Shown: positions 42,054 to 53,629 of the stretch, in pieces | Layout of the letters: every line of letters starts with the position of its first letter | Numbering within the stretch: position 1 is the first letter of the stretch | Assembly: GCA_963971425.1 (NCBI GenBank) | Contig: OZ020515.1 | Location: forward strand, 32,871,856-32,935,855 | Direction of reading: 5' to 3' | Length of the DNA: 64,000 nucleotides | Source: Bryoerythrophyllum caledonicum | Lineage: Eukaryota > Streptophyta > Bryopsida > Pottiales > Pottiaceae | Notes under the pieces: model-generated | Seen by the model: the letters and a program-made list of their open reading frames with translations, nothing else | Told to the model about the DNA's origin: nothing | Databases searched by the model: none | Translations under genes and position numbers: made by a program

Positions 42054-43190
42054 GTGTGTGCACACCTTCCTTTTAGTTCATTGCACGCAGTGATGGTGCA
42101 CACCTCTGCTAAAAACTGAGCTGATGTATGTGCAATGTGTATTTCCACTTCTACAAACAATCATTTTGAACTCCGTACTTCTCTTTATGGTTAAGTATTT
42201 CACAAGTGAAATAGTAATCTTTTGAATTTTAAAAGGATTTTCAAAATATGTGGACCTAAATCTCCAATAGTAAAATTAAAAAGCAAAAAAATATGACAAT
42301 CCCCTAGTCTTTAGTGGATATGAAGTCTAAGTATTCTTGGTACCCTAAATCAATAATATGTGACAATGTGTGAAAATGTATGAATTGGGATGTAGTCTTG
42401 TTTTTCACTAGAAAAATAACATGTTTTTCCACAATATCATTCGTTCTAATATTACTTCTATGTATTGAAAATATCACATTCCATACTGTGTCATAGCAAA
42501 ACGTTTTTTAGGTTGCTCGACGTGCCGGCAATCGAGAAGTTTCTCTTTTGGCTCGCATAACTTTTATTGAAGATCGTTCATTGAGAAAATAAATTACTAA
42601 TAATTATGCCTCATGACTTTTATCATCCTTCTACAAAATTTTGAGAATTTCAAATATAATTTGCGACCACTAGAACGTGCTCAAAAACTAATTATTCCTT
42701 TTTTGTATGTATAAATAAATTCAAAATTACTTACATTACGAACATTAAATTATGCCTGATGCACTAAGTGATACACTTTGTATTAGTTATATTTTATATT
42801 TTGATTATCCTTTTTTTGTCATGAGGAGGTCTCTCCGTTCCTTGTTGAAATCTTTTAATATTGTTCTCCTCTCTATGTGTTACAAATGACAAAGTTTTTA
42901 ATTTCACGTCAAAACATGAAATAAATTGTGTATGGTCAAGAATTCTTCCATCCTTCATGTCATGCTTAGATTGCCACACCCTAAACTCATGATAATACAA
43001 TGTGAACTCAAATATAAGATATTTTAATCCAAATATTAGTTTGCGCACATTTCAAGTCTTTGAGTACCTCTAAGTGGATAGTAACTAATTTCAATTTGAA
43101 ATTCAGACCATGGGGACACTTGGGATTCTTGCCAAAGAATGCACATTCTAAATTGATGACAACATAGTAACATGATGCACATTTTTGAAA
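42054..43190. other. AT-rich gene-free region next to the inverted repeat
   Basis: No gene supported. Since the inverted repeat is still matching at the right window edge (64,000), this stretch may also belong to its left arm. Its partner would lie beyond the window. Confidence 0.5.
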
Positions 43191-43474
43191 CCCCAAAGAA
43201 ATGATGTCCAAAGCATGTTTGAATACATACTTTTTTGCTTAAAATACACGTACACATATAACATGTTTTTTTAAAAAATGCTACTTGTTTGTTAAGGTCT
43301 TTGATTTCAACATAATAGATTTGTCCTATTTGGATTGTAATACAATTTATTTCTAATCATCTCAATATCTTCTCTAGATTTCCCTATACCTTAGTTGAAT
43401 TGGCAAATATCTTCAATCTTCAAAGTTTTATTATATTGAAATGAAATGACATCAGAAGATAACACCTAAACGAA

Positions 43475-43590
43475 GGACCCTAAACCCTGAACCCTAAACC
43501 TAAACCTAAATACCAAACCCTAAACCCAAAACCCTAACCCTAAACCCAAAACCCTAACCCTAAACCCTAAACCTAACCCTAATCCAAACC
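43475..43590. repeat. Telomere-like CCCTAAA tract
   Basis: Irregular CCCTAAA, CCCTAA and CCTAAA units. The plant-type telomere sequence lies inside the inverted-repeat arm, with a mirrored tract at 63,600-63,718. Imperfect units and internal position show this is not a chromosome end. Confidence 0.85.
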
Positions 43591-44227
43591 CTGAGCATTA
43601 CCCTAAAACCTTGTATATAACTCGCATGTGCGAGTAGATTCGAGGTATGTACTCTTCCTTATTTTAGTCAACCAGGAAGTAGTTGATTCAGTTTCCCGCT
43701 AAGATTTCGAATTTGCACTTTTTTAGGGGCTGTGGAAAAGTCCCCCCGCCAATTCTGAAGTTTCCTCCCGCCAATTTTGAAACGGTCGTGTGTCCGTGAG
43801 TGACCTAGCCAATCCTCGAAAACTTTCTTCATTTCTTTCCTTCTCACTTTGGTTGCTTTGCAAGGTTGTTGTGGAGAGGCCTGGAGGTAGAACAACTATC
43901 GGAGGTTGAGGAGGGTAACATCTATAGGTTGCGCACGGTTGAGCAGGGCGCTTGCGCGAGGCAACAACGCACCAATTGTCTTCTTCATAAGGTACATAAT
44001 GTATACTTCTTGCATTCTCCGTGCAGAGTCTCTAGCAATTAGGATGTGATAGTGTGTAGGGTTATTGCGGTGGTTCCAGTTGTTACTGTGATTTTAAAGC
44101 ATCACTGCGAGTTTCTTGACGACTGACAGAAAGATTTGGGTTGTAGTACACAGAGAGTCAGATTCACAGGTTGAAGAGTTTTACCATATAAATCCCTAAA
44201 AAGACGCCGAGAATCACGGAAGGACAG

Positions 44228-44480
44228 TTTAGCTCGAGTCGAGCTAAACTGTGTTACTATAATGTATTGACAGTTTAGCTCAACTCGAGCTAAACTGTCT
44301 TACTATAATGTATCTACAGTTTAGCTCGACTCGAGCTAAACTGTCAATTCAATATTGTAGTACAGTTTAGCGCGACTCGAGCTAAACTGACTTTCCTTCT
44401 TTCCAAGGACAGTTTAGATCGACTCGAGCTAAATTGTCATACCTTATTTTCTATTTCTGTTTACCTCGACTCGAGATAAA
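44228..44480. repeat. Six-copy palindrome array, 46-47 bp period
   Basis: Copies start at 44,228, 44,274, 44,320, 44,366, 44,413 and 44,460. The outermost is perfect, the next have one or two changes, and the sixth is decayed. The spacers share TACTATAATGTAT words. Confidence 0.92.
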
Positions 44481-44597
44481 ATGACAATGAGTCTGATAGT
44501 CATTAATTTAGGTTGGGTCGGGCTTAATTGTCACTGACTAGGGTGAGATAATTTCATATTCGGATTAAAACTAATCGCATGAAATTTTATACTTGTC

Positions 44598-44930
44598 CTC
44601 CATGTCGTCAAACGTGCCCACACTCCAGACCCGAAGCCTACGGTCGGTATCCAACGTCGAAACATGCTCAAAAGCCTCGTCGGTAGCCGACCCTGGCCCA
44701 TAGTCTATGGTGGAAGCACTCTCCGAGTGGTTTGGTGAGGGAGAGCGGTAATACGGACTCCGGGTACTCACCATAAACAAAAACCACCTCGGGATCTATT
44801 TAGGGGTACTATCTAAAGGATAAGGGTACGAACGGGCAACCTGCACCTGCAAAATCACCAAGCTGTGTGGATCACCGGTCATCACCTCCGGCTACCACAG
44901 GTCCAACCACATCCCCCCACATAGAAAGGT
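44598..44930 (-). other. Short segment between inverted repeat and G2
   Basis: A 69-codon minus-strand frame (44,780-44,571) is Ser/Asp-rich and ends inside the repeat arm. It has no recognisable domain and I do not call it a gene. The segment has no partner inside the right arm. Confidence 0.35.
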
Positions 44931-45508
44931 TGTGAGCCGCCAAAACGGCTCCCAATGATGAATGGACCGCACATCGATTGTGTTAGGTTCAACTAGTAGT
45001 TGAAGTGGGTAATCCAATAGGATTAACTCATGATTTTTGATCAAGATGGCTAAATGGCCTTTCCATTCACTAATTCCTTAAACAGGAGCCACTTTATGGC
45101 AACCACGGATTTTATTAAGTTAACCAAAAAATAATTAGGAAGGTAAAAATGAAGAGAAGATTAGAAAAAATTAAAAACAATAGAAAAGAAAGAGAAATAG
45201 AAGTGGTTAAGAAGAAATTACCTCCTACTGAGTCGGGGGCCGTAATTGGCCACGGTGAAGAAACCACGGAAAAATTAGGAGAAGAAGAAGAATGATGGTG
45301 AGGAGAAGGAAAAAAGAAGGAGGCTTAAAAAGCCCTTAAAAAAGTAAAAAATGGGTCCAAAAGAAGTGGGAAAAAACCCTCACCATCACTTGGTAAATTA
45401 ATCCTAACCTCAAGCAAGGGGAATTCAATTTAGGTAGATTAGTTAGATTTAGTATGCTTGAATTTAGCGTAATAGCTCACTTATTGGAGATCATGCACAC
45501 ACATGTGG

Positions 45509-47465
45509 TGTGAGCCGCCAAACCGGCTCCCGACGATGAATGGACCGCACATCAATTGTGTTAGGTTCAACTAGTAGTTGAAGTGGGTAATCCAATAGGA
45601 CTAACCCATGTTTTTTGATCAATATGGCTAAATGGCCTTTCCATTCACTAATTCCTTAAATTGGGGCCACTTTATGGCGACCATGGATTTTATTAAGTTA
45701 ACCAAAAAATAATTAGGGAAGGAAAAAATGAAGAGAAGGTTAGAGAAGGAAAAAAGAAAAAGAAAACAAAAACAATAGAAAAGAAAGAAAAGTAAAGTGG
45801 TGGGGAAAACCACAGGGAAAAAAAATAGGAGAAGAAGAAGAATGATGATGAGGAGAAGGAGAAAGAAAAAAGAGGAGGCTCGAAAAAGCCCTTGAAAAGT
45901 AGAAAAAAAGGGGTCCAAACAAAGTGAGGAAAAAACCCTCACCATCACTTGGTAAATTAATCCTAACCCCAAGCAAGGGGAATTCAATTTAGGTAGATTA
46001 AATTTGATTTAGCACCCTTGGAAATTAGCTACTAGCTCACTTATTGAGATCATGCACACCCATGTGGCATGGAGTTAATGTTTAGATTTAGATATTCCTT
46101 GGTTAGTGGGACACCCACTCTTGTTAAATGCAAGGGTGGCACGGAATTAGTAGTTATAGGTTTAATAGGTTTTGTAAGAAGTAAGCCATTAATGGAAGAA
46201 GGCCAAAGGCGGCGGGGAACCTTTTTTGGGAACTCAAGGAGAACGAAGGTTGGGGGGTTACCCCCTGGAGAGGTGGCATTCGGTTAGAATGCAGGGAGTA
46301 GGAAAAGAGAGAGAGGGGGCGAAGAGAAAAAACTGAGAGAATGAGAGCCGGAAGCCCCGGCCACTGGAGGAGGAATTAACGAAGAGGACGAGATCACGAA
46401 GAGGAGCAGAAGAGCAACAACACGAAGAGGACGAGATCACGAAGAGCAGCAGAAGAGCAGCAACACGAAGAGGACGAGATCACGAAGAGCAGCAGAAGAG
46501 CAGCAACACGAAGAGGACGAGATCACGAAGAGGAGCAGAAGAGCAGCAACACGAAGAGGACGAGATCACGAAGAGGAGCAAAAGAGCAGCAACACGAAGA
46601 GGACGAGATCACGAAGCTGGATCGCACTACTGAAGGAAGGAGGGTGAATTGAATCAAATTAGGGAGCCTCTCCTTTCCCCCGGCTAGTAGTCAAATTCCT
46701 TGTGCTTAAGGGAACCCTAATTTTTCTCTAATCACACAGGTCATGCGGAAGCACTGTCAAAATTTCACTAGAATTAGGGTTACATTCAACTCAACTTAAC
46801 TAGGTGATCACTCTATAAGAATAAGAGAACGCGGCTGGATGCTCTTGAGTAGCTTAGTGTTAAGGTGGGGTTAATCATGTGAAGTATATGTGGCGTGCAT
46901 ATGAATGGTTGGTTACAACTTTTGAGTAAACATGTATGTTGAAGGCGCACTGCTGGTCGCTGGCTGTGAGGTCCAGGGTCGAGTCAAATGATTAATTGAA
47001 GGCTGCCATCATGTTAAGCACAAAAAACTAATAAGAATAGAAAAAACAAACACAAGAATCGGAGTGAGGGTCAAGGAGATAATTAGGATTGTAAGGTTGT
47101 AGAAAACATGGGAGCCTGTCTGCTGCCAACTGGTTCCAGGGTCACACCTAAGCCTGAAACTGATCATTAAGGGTCTAATCAAGTTTGGAAGGCTCAATTG
47201 AACCCATAAGAGTTGGAAACGTTGCATTTGGAGCCCTAGAGCAAAAGTTATACTTGTTCAAAGGTGGGTTCAATTAGGAGGCTGGATTGAGTCACCACCT
47301 CACTAACCAACCACAAGGAACCTAAGTGAACATGAGATGTGTCACCATGCTTGTATAAGTTGTGTATGAATGGGTTGAGGATTGGTTACACAAGTAACTA
47401 GGCCCCGTATTAGGATCTTGTGTTCAAGATAAGCCACCCTATAGGGGCGGTTTATTTGGCTCACA
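45509..47465 (+). mobile_element. Solo LTR nested in G2 5' LTR
   Basis: A 1,957-bp LTR of family G with ends TGTGAGCC/GGCTCACA and a perfect 5-bp target duplication TGTGG (45,504-45,508 and 47,466-47,470). It lies in the same orientation as the host LTR. It was left by LTR-LTR recombination of a full element that inserted into this LTR. Confidence 0.92.
46384..46615. repeat. 43-bp tandem repeat in solo LTR
   Basis: Units begin GAGGACGAGATCACGAAGAG at 46,384, 46,427, 46,470, 46,513, 46,556 and 46,599, a strict 43-bp period with few changes. Confidence 0.9.
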
Positions 47466-47840
47466 TGTGGCATGGGGTTAAAGTGAGATTTAGATATTCC
47501 TTGGTTAGTGGGACACCCACTTTTGTTAAATGCAAGGGTGGCTAGCGATTTATTAACTTCTTAGTTACTAATTGTTAAGTGTGATCATTAATGTGCCCAC
47601 CCAAAAGTGGCGGTTGTGGACGTCGAGGGAACGACCATGGGAACAAAGAACGGAGCAAGGGCCTTAGGGTTACCCCCTGGGAGGATGCTCATTCGAAGTG
47701 TGAGTGGTAGGAACTAGGAAACAAAGAAGAGGTGTGTGGAAAGAGAGAGAGAGAGGTAGGGTTCCAGATTTCCCCCTCTTGTGGGCAAAGATTTGATTCA
47801 ATCGTTACGAAAATTAGACAGTAGATAGATCAAAGCATTG

Positions 47841-48420
47841 GCTTTCCAACAAGCTTACAAACGTGCAGATCAGAGTTGTGACGACGAAGATACGGGCTGC
47901 GGAGTGAGGACGACAAGTTGGAGAATCGGCGGCGGATCTCACTTGTCCTCAGATTTCCCCTTGTCAGTCGCAGAGTTCTTGTCCGATGAGGCTTAGATTT
48001 TAGGAGTAGACAGATCAGAGCATTGGCTTTCCAACAAGCTCACAAACGTGCGGATCAAAGTTGTGACAACGAAGATACAGGCTGCGGAGTGAGGACGACC
48101 AGCTCGAGAATCGGCGGCGGATCCCACACGGCCTCGGTTATTCCCTTGTCTGTCGCGGAGTTTTGGTCCAATCAAGCTAAGATTTTAGGAATAGATAGAT
48201 CAAAGCGTTGGCTTTCCAACAAGTTTACAATCGTGCAGATCGGAGTTGTGACAACGGAGATACAAGCCGCGGAGCGAGGACAACCAGCTAGAGCAATCAA
48301 CGGCGGATTCCACACGGCCTCAGTTTTTTCCTTTTTGGTCGCGGAGTTTTGGTCCAATCAAGCTAAGATTTAAGGAATAGATAGATTAGAGCGTTGGCTT
48401 CGCAATTAGATCAAGAACAT
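47841..48420 (+). repeat. Four 185-bp repeats in G2 LTR
   Basis: Units start GCTTTCCAACAAGCT at 47,841, 48,026 and 48,211, with a diverged one at 48,397. Each is followed by GTGCAGATCGGAGTTGTGAC-like sequence, and the spacing is 185-186 bp. The solo LTR at 50,888-53,416 carries the same array in reverse (51,840-52,480). Compare the 180-bp repeats of N1. Confidence 0.85.
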
Positions 48421-49365
48421 ACAGATCGGAGTTGTGGCGACGAAGATATAGGCTGTGGAGTGAACAGCACAAGAAGAGGAGGACGACACGATCACAGAAG
48501 AGGAAGACGACCACAATCACAAGAACGAACACAAATACGGCAGAGGGTGAATTGAGCGGGATCAGGGAGCTTCCTTCCTCTTCCAATTGATTCATTATCC
48601 TCTTCATTGCATGTGGAGAAGGAACCCTAATTTTTCCCAGATATACAAATCGCGCGGAAGCGCTGTCCAATTTGCAATAGAATTAGGGTTTCCATCAATA
48701 TAAACAAAACAACCAGTTGAATGCAAGTAGTGAGGGAATGTAGCTGGGCCTCATGTATGGTATAATGTTCAAATAAGATTACTTGTGTGAATGCATGTGG
48801 TATACACGTGAATGTATGTTGCACGATTTGGAATGAACGTGTAAGTTAAGTGTGCACTACTGGTCGTGGGCTGTGAGTCTAGGATTGAGTCAAAGGGTTA
48901 ATTGAAGGTTACCATCCTGTTAAGCAAGAAAAACTAGCAAGAGTGCGAAAAACAAACATGGAAAATGGAGTCATAACCACGAAGATAATGAAGGATTAAA
49001 CTCTGGGTATAAAAAGGAGAAGCCTGTCTGCTGGCCGCTGCTGTCAGGGTCGCACTTTGGTCTGGAATTGGTTGCTGAGGTTCTATTTATGTTCACAAGG
49101 TTAAATTCAACCTCTCTAAGCTTTAAAATGTTGGAAACGGAGTCTTAAGGTGGAACTTATGCTTGTTTAAAGGTTGGGGTCAATTTAAGGCTGAATTCAG
49201 CCATCATAGCACTAATCGGTAATGAACCTCCTTAAGTAACCACACCATGGGTCACCGTGCTCGTATGGATGGTCGAATGATGGTTGAGCAAGGGGCTGTA
49301 TCCCACACTTAGGGTCTTGTGTTCAAGATAAGCCACCCGTTAGGGGGCGGTTTATTTGGCTCACA

Positions 49366-49385
49366 TTTTGGTGAGTCTGCCGGGA
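49366..49385 (+). promoter_or_regulatory. Putative G2 primer binding site
   Basis: TTTTGGTGAGTCTGCCGGGA follows directly after the 5' LTR end, which is the layout expected of a primer site with TGG near its start. The leader to 50,887 has no open frame worth calling. Confidence 0.5.
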
Positions 49386-50887
49386 GGACGTGCTCATTGT
49401 TTGATTGTGTTAATCATTCTACCGTTGGATGTAGGGGTACAAACGCTAAGAGACTCATGGTGTAAGGAGCGGCATTGGGTAGCTTAAAGGTAAGTGCCCA
49501 ACTTTGCTCATGAATGGTTGATTGAGTGCCAATTGTGTGCATGTTCAAAAGTCTTGTGAATGAATGAACATGCCAAGTTGTGTTTAAAGGTGGGGTCCAG
49601 AAGGGAGAGTGGTTTCCCGACCTTCCAACCACAAAACACCTTGTGTTGGAGGTATATACTCTTAGGCTTGTGGCTTGAGTTGAGCAAGGGGCCTAGGGGT
49701 GAAAGGTTGAGGCCCTCCCACGGAGTTCTACAAGGACTTCCAGTGAGCCCCTAGGTCGAAGGGGAAGGGTGCATGTGCCCGGGTATGGGACAAGGGCGCC
49801 CCTTCCTTCCCCCCGCGTTTGACTAATCACCAAGGTAAGTACAATTTGGTGTTGATTGAAGTCTTGAATCAATTGTTGCAAGTTAATGGTATTTATGTGT
49901 GAATGAGCTATGTTGGAGGGAAGTTGGAGTCGTGGACGTGCCCAAGATGTAGGGGTGCTGATTGGAAGGAGCGCGGCATACGGTATGTGTCCTACACCCT
50001 CTTTTAGGTCTGCGAGTAGTAAATAGGATCAACTTGGAGGTGGTGACAATATTAGGGTTAGAAAACCCGGATCCCCCACTTGAGCAGTGTGGAACAATTG
50101 CCTTAGAACCGCTAGGGTTGGCCAATCACAAAATTGCTTGCAAACGAACCTTGTGGTGACATGTGGAGGAACTGGAGTTGCTAAAAGGTAAGTTATCCCC
50201 CTCTAGAACATTGTATGTGACTTATTGGTTGGCCTTAGAATCGTTAGAGTGCGCTTAGGTCCACGGTCGCCTTCAACTAATGGTGACAGGGTGGCTGGAG
50301 ATGCATCAAGGTATGTCTTCTTCACGTTGATAACATTGTCCACACACATGCTTGTATTCCGTCCCGTGTTTGTGTCGTTTTCCTCCTAGTGGGTAATGCC
50401 TAGCTCGAATTGGTAAAAGGTGGAAGGGGGATACCAAAGATACCGAAGAACCCCGCCTTTTATCAAGTTGAGGTCTAGGTCAGCCCCACAGTAAGGATTT
50501 GTATCGTGTGGCGCCAATTGGGGAACAGCTTTCCAACGGGGTGATACTCGTGGAGACATTCCTCAATTTGGTTAGCCTTTTGTCGTTTGCCCTTGAAGGG
50601 TAGTCCTTAATAGGATTCTTCGGCGGCTACATCGAGCTAAAACTCTACAATTAAAAATCTTGTCTTGGTCTTAAGTCAGTCCATCCTCGTGATAGTATTG
50701 GAAGTAGGAGTGTTAGAAACACCCACTCATCGTTCGATATAGGCCGTGCTTCGTGTAGATCCACCCACGATCTTTAAACCTTGGACGGGAAACCTTTCGG
50801 GGGACATGACTACCATCAACAAACGACAAGACTTTACCTTTGGACCCTAGAGTAGATGTCCCGTGCCACAAGATCCCAAAGACCTTT
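49386..50887 (+). other. G2 untranslated leader
   Basis: This GC-moderate sequence between the primer site and the inserted solo LTR holds no supported gene. It continues at 53,417 after the solo LTR. Confidence 0.5.
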
Positions 50888-53416
50888 TGTGAGCCAAATA
50901 AACCGCCCCTAATGGGTGGCTTATCTTGAACACAAGACCCTACATATGGGATGCAGCCCCTTGTGCAAACATACTTTAACCATTCATACAAGCATGATGA
51001 CCCAAGGCGTGGTCACTTAAGAGGGTTCGTTAATAATTAGTGATGTGATGGCTGAATTCAGCCTTAGGTTAAATCCAACCTTTAGACAAGCGTAAATTCC
51101 GCCTCAAAGCTTTGTTTCCAATGTTTTAAAGCTCCATTAGGTTCAATTTTGCCTTGTGAACTTGATTAGCACCTTAACCACCACTTCCAGGCCCAAGTGC
51201 GACCCTAACAGCAGCAACCAGCAGACAGGCTCCTCGTTTTATGTTAAAAGTTTAATTCTTCATTATCTTCGTGATTATGACTCCGTTTTTTACGTTTGTT
51301 TTCGGTAATCTTATTAGTTTTTCTTGCTTAACACGATGGCAGCCTTCAATTGATCATTTGACTCGACCCTGGACCTCCCAGCCAGCGACCAGCAGTGCAC
51401 CTTCAACATATGACTTTATTCAAGATCATGCACCACATTCCTACGCATGTATCACATTCATTCACACAAGAATCCACCCCAGCCTTACTAAGAGTGAGCC
51501 TCCAGCTGTGTTCACTTACTAATGGCGTTCTAATCGATTATTTAGTTGAATATATAGCGAACCCTAATTCCACCGAAAAATTGGCAGCGCTTCCGCATGG
51601 TTTTTGTATTTAGAAAATTAGGGTTCAAGTCATACACATGGAATTGAAGAGGTTCGAGGGAGAAAAGAAAAGGGGCTCCCTGATTTAATTCGGTTCACCC
51701 TCCATCCTTAGCCTTCGACTTGCTTTGTCAGCTCGTGATCTTGCTCCTCTTGTTCAGCTCGTGATCTTGCTCCTCTTGTTCAGCTCGTGATCTTGCTCCT
51801 CTTGTTCAGCTCGTGATCTTGCTCCTCTTGTTGGTGCTCTTCACTCCGCAGCCCGTATCTTCGTCGTCACAGCTCCGATCCGCACGTTCTTGAGCTTGTT
51901 GCAAAGCCAACGTTCTAATCTATCTACTCCTAAAATCTTAGCTCGATTGGACAAGAACTCCACTACTGACGAGGGAAAACCTGAGGCCGTATGAGATCCG
52001 CCACCGATCCTCCAGCTGGTCGTCCTCACTCCGCCGCCCGTATCTTCGTTGTCACAGCTCCGATCCAAACGTTCTTGAGCTTGTTGAAAAGCCAACGTTC
52101 TAATCTATGTACTCCAAAAATCTTAGCTCGATTGGACAAGAACTCCGCTACTGACAAGAGAAAACCTGAGGCCGTACGAGATCCGCCACCGATCCTGCTG
52201 CTGGTCGTCCTCACTCCGCCGCCTGTATCTTCGTCGTCACAGCTCCGATCCGCACTTTCTTGAGCTTGTTGAAAAGCCAACGTTCTAATCTATCTACTCC
52301 TTAAATCTTAGCTCGATTGGACAAGAACTCCGCTACTGACGAGGGAAAACCTGAGGCCGTAGGAGATCCGCCACCGATCCTCCAGCTGGTCGTCCTCACT
52401 CCGCCGCCCGTATCTTCGTCGTCACAGCTCCGATCCGCACGTTCTTGAGCTTGTTGGAAATCCAACGTTCTAATCTATCTACTCTCCTACTTTCGCAACG
52501 ATTGAATCAAATTCGAGCCCACAGGAGAGGGAAATCTGAACCCTACCTCTCTCTCTCCTTCCACACACCTCTCTCACTCCCACCTCCCACACTTCGAATG
52601 AGCGCCCTCCAAGGTGACCCCAAGGCCCTTGCTCCCTTCTTTGTTCCCAAGGTCGTTCCCTTCGTCGTTCACAGCCGCCATTTTGGGTGGGCACATTAAT
52701 GGTCACACTAAACAACTAGTAACTAAAAAGCTAATAAATCACTAGCCACCCTTGCATTTAACACAAGTGGGTGTCCCACTAACCAAGGAATATCTAAATC
52801 TAAACTTTGACTCCATGCCACATGTGTGTGCATGATCTCAATAAGTGAGCTATTAGCTAATTTTCAAAGGTGCAAAAAAATCTAACTCTACCTAGCTTGA
52901 ATTTCCCTTGCTTGGGATAATTCCTAATTTACTTAGTGATTGGTGAGGGTTTTTTTCCACTTCTTTTTGGACCCTTTTGACTATTTTTTTAAGGGTTTTT
53001 AACGCCCCATTCTTTTTTCTTTTCTCCTCACCATCCTCCTTCTTCTTCTCCCATTTTTTTGGTTTCGTGATTTCTTCATCGTGACCGAATACGGTCTACA
53101 ACTCGATAGGAGGTAAATTCTTCTCCACCACTACTCATTTTAATTCTTTTCTAATTTTCTTTTGTCTTTTTTCCCTTCTCTCTTTGCTTTTCTTTTCTGG
53201 TTTATTTCCTTTTTTTTTCTTCCTTTTTGGCTAACTACATAAATTCTGCGATTGCCCATAAATGGCTCCTCTTTTAGTGAGGGAAAAGGCCACTTGGCCA
53301 TTTAAATCAAAAAACCACGAGCTAGTCCATGGGATAACCCATTTTCACCATTCATTAGCCTTGATGGACCCGACGTGAGGTCCATTCATCACCGTGAGCC
53401 GTTTTTGCGGCTCACA
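50888..53416 (-). mobile_element. Solo LTR in G2 leader, opposite orientation
   Basis: A 2,529-bp family G LTR, sense strand minus, with ends TGTGAGCC/GGCTCACA. The flanks CCTTT (50,883-50,887) and CCTTC (53,417-53,421) are a target duplication with one later change. It contains a 26-bp tandem repeat (51,729-51,832) and the 185-bp array. It lies between leader and gag of G2, so it is younger than G2. Confidence 0.82.
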
Positions 53417-53629
53417 CCTTCCCTCACACCACCGTGGGAACCGGCAAGTGAAAGAAGGAGTAGATCTAGGGAGCTCACCGAGGACACGGCGGAAGGATTC
53501 TTAGAGGTACAACTAGAGGCCCTTCCAGCCCCTTTCCTTCCTTTTCCCCCATCTTTTCCTTCCACTTCATTCGATCCGGTAAACACCACCAACACCACTA
53601 GTCCACAAGGCACCACCTGAGTCCCTACC

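Larger units (their letters stand above)
43191..44597. repeat. Large inverted repeat, left arm
   Basis: Near-complementary along its length to 62,641-64,000. The base at 43,191 pairs with 64,000 and 44,597 with 62,641. The arms differ by a net 47 bp, exactly one palindrome unit (six on the left, five on the right). It contains AT-rich outer sequence, a telomere-like tract, a GC-richer block (43,680-43,960) and the palindrome array. The outer limit is unknown because the right arm runs off the window. Confidence 0.9.
44931..49365 (+). repeat. G2 5' LTR, interrupted by a solo LTR
   Basis: The ends TGTGAGCCGCC and TTTGGCTCACA match the other family G LTRs. A solo LTR (45,509-47,465) is inserted, leaving 578 + 1,900 bp of its own sequence (including one 5-bp target copy). 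It is followed at once by a primer-site-like sequence and a leader, and then by gag-pol in the same orientation, so it is the 5' LTR of G2. The flanks AAGGT and TTTTG show no target duplication, as expected for one LTR of a larger element. Confidence 0.8.

Noticed and set aside
43475..43590. Chromosome end
   Set aside because: The telomere-like units are imperfect, internal, and mirrored in an inverted repeat, with transposon sequence on both sides.
44571..44780. Ser/Asp-rich minus frame of 69 codons
   Set aside because: Short, without a domain, and ending inside the inverted-repeat arm. Not enough to call a gene.
45628..45987. Phe/Leu-rich minus-strand frame resembling a membrane protein
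   Set aside because: It is a translation of a poly-purine/poly-pyrimidine stretch inside an LTR.
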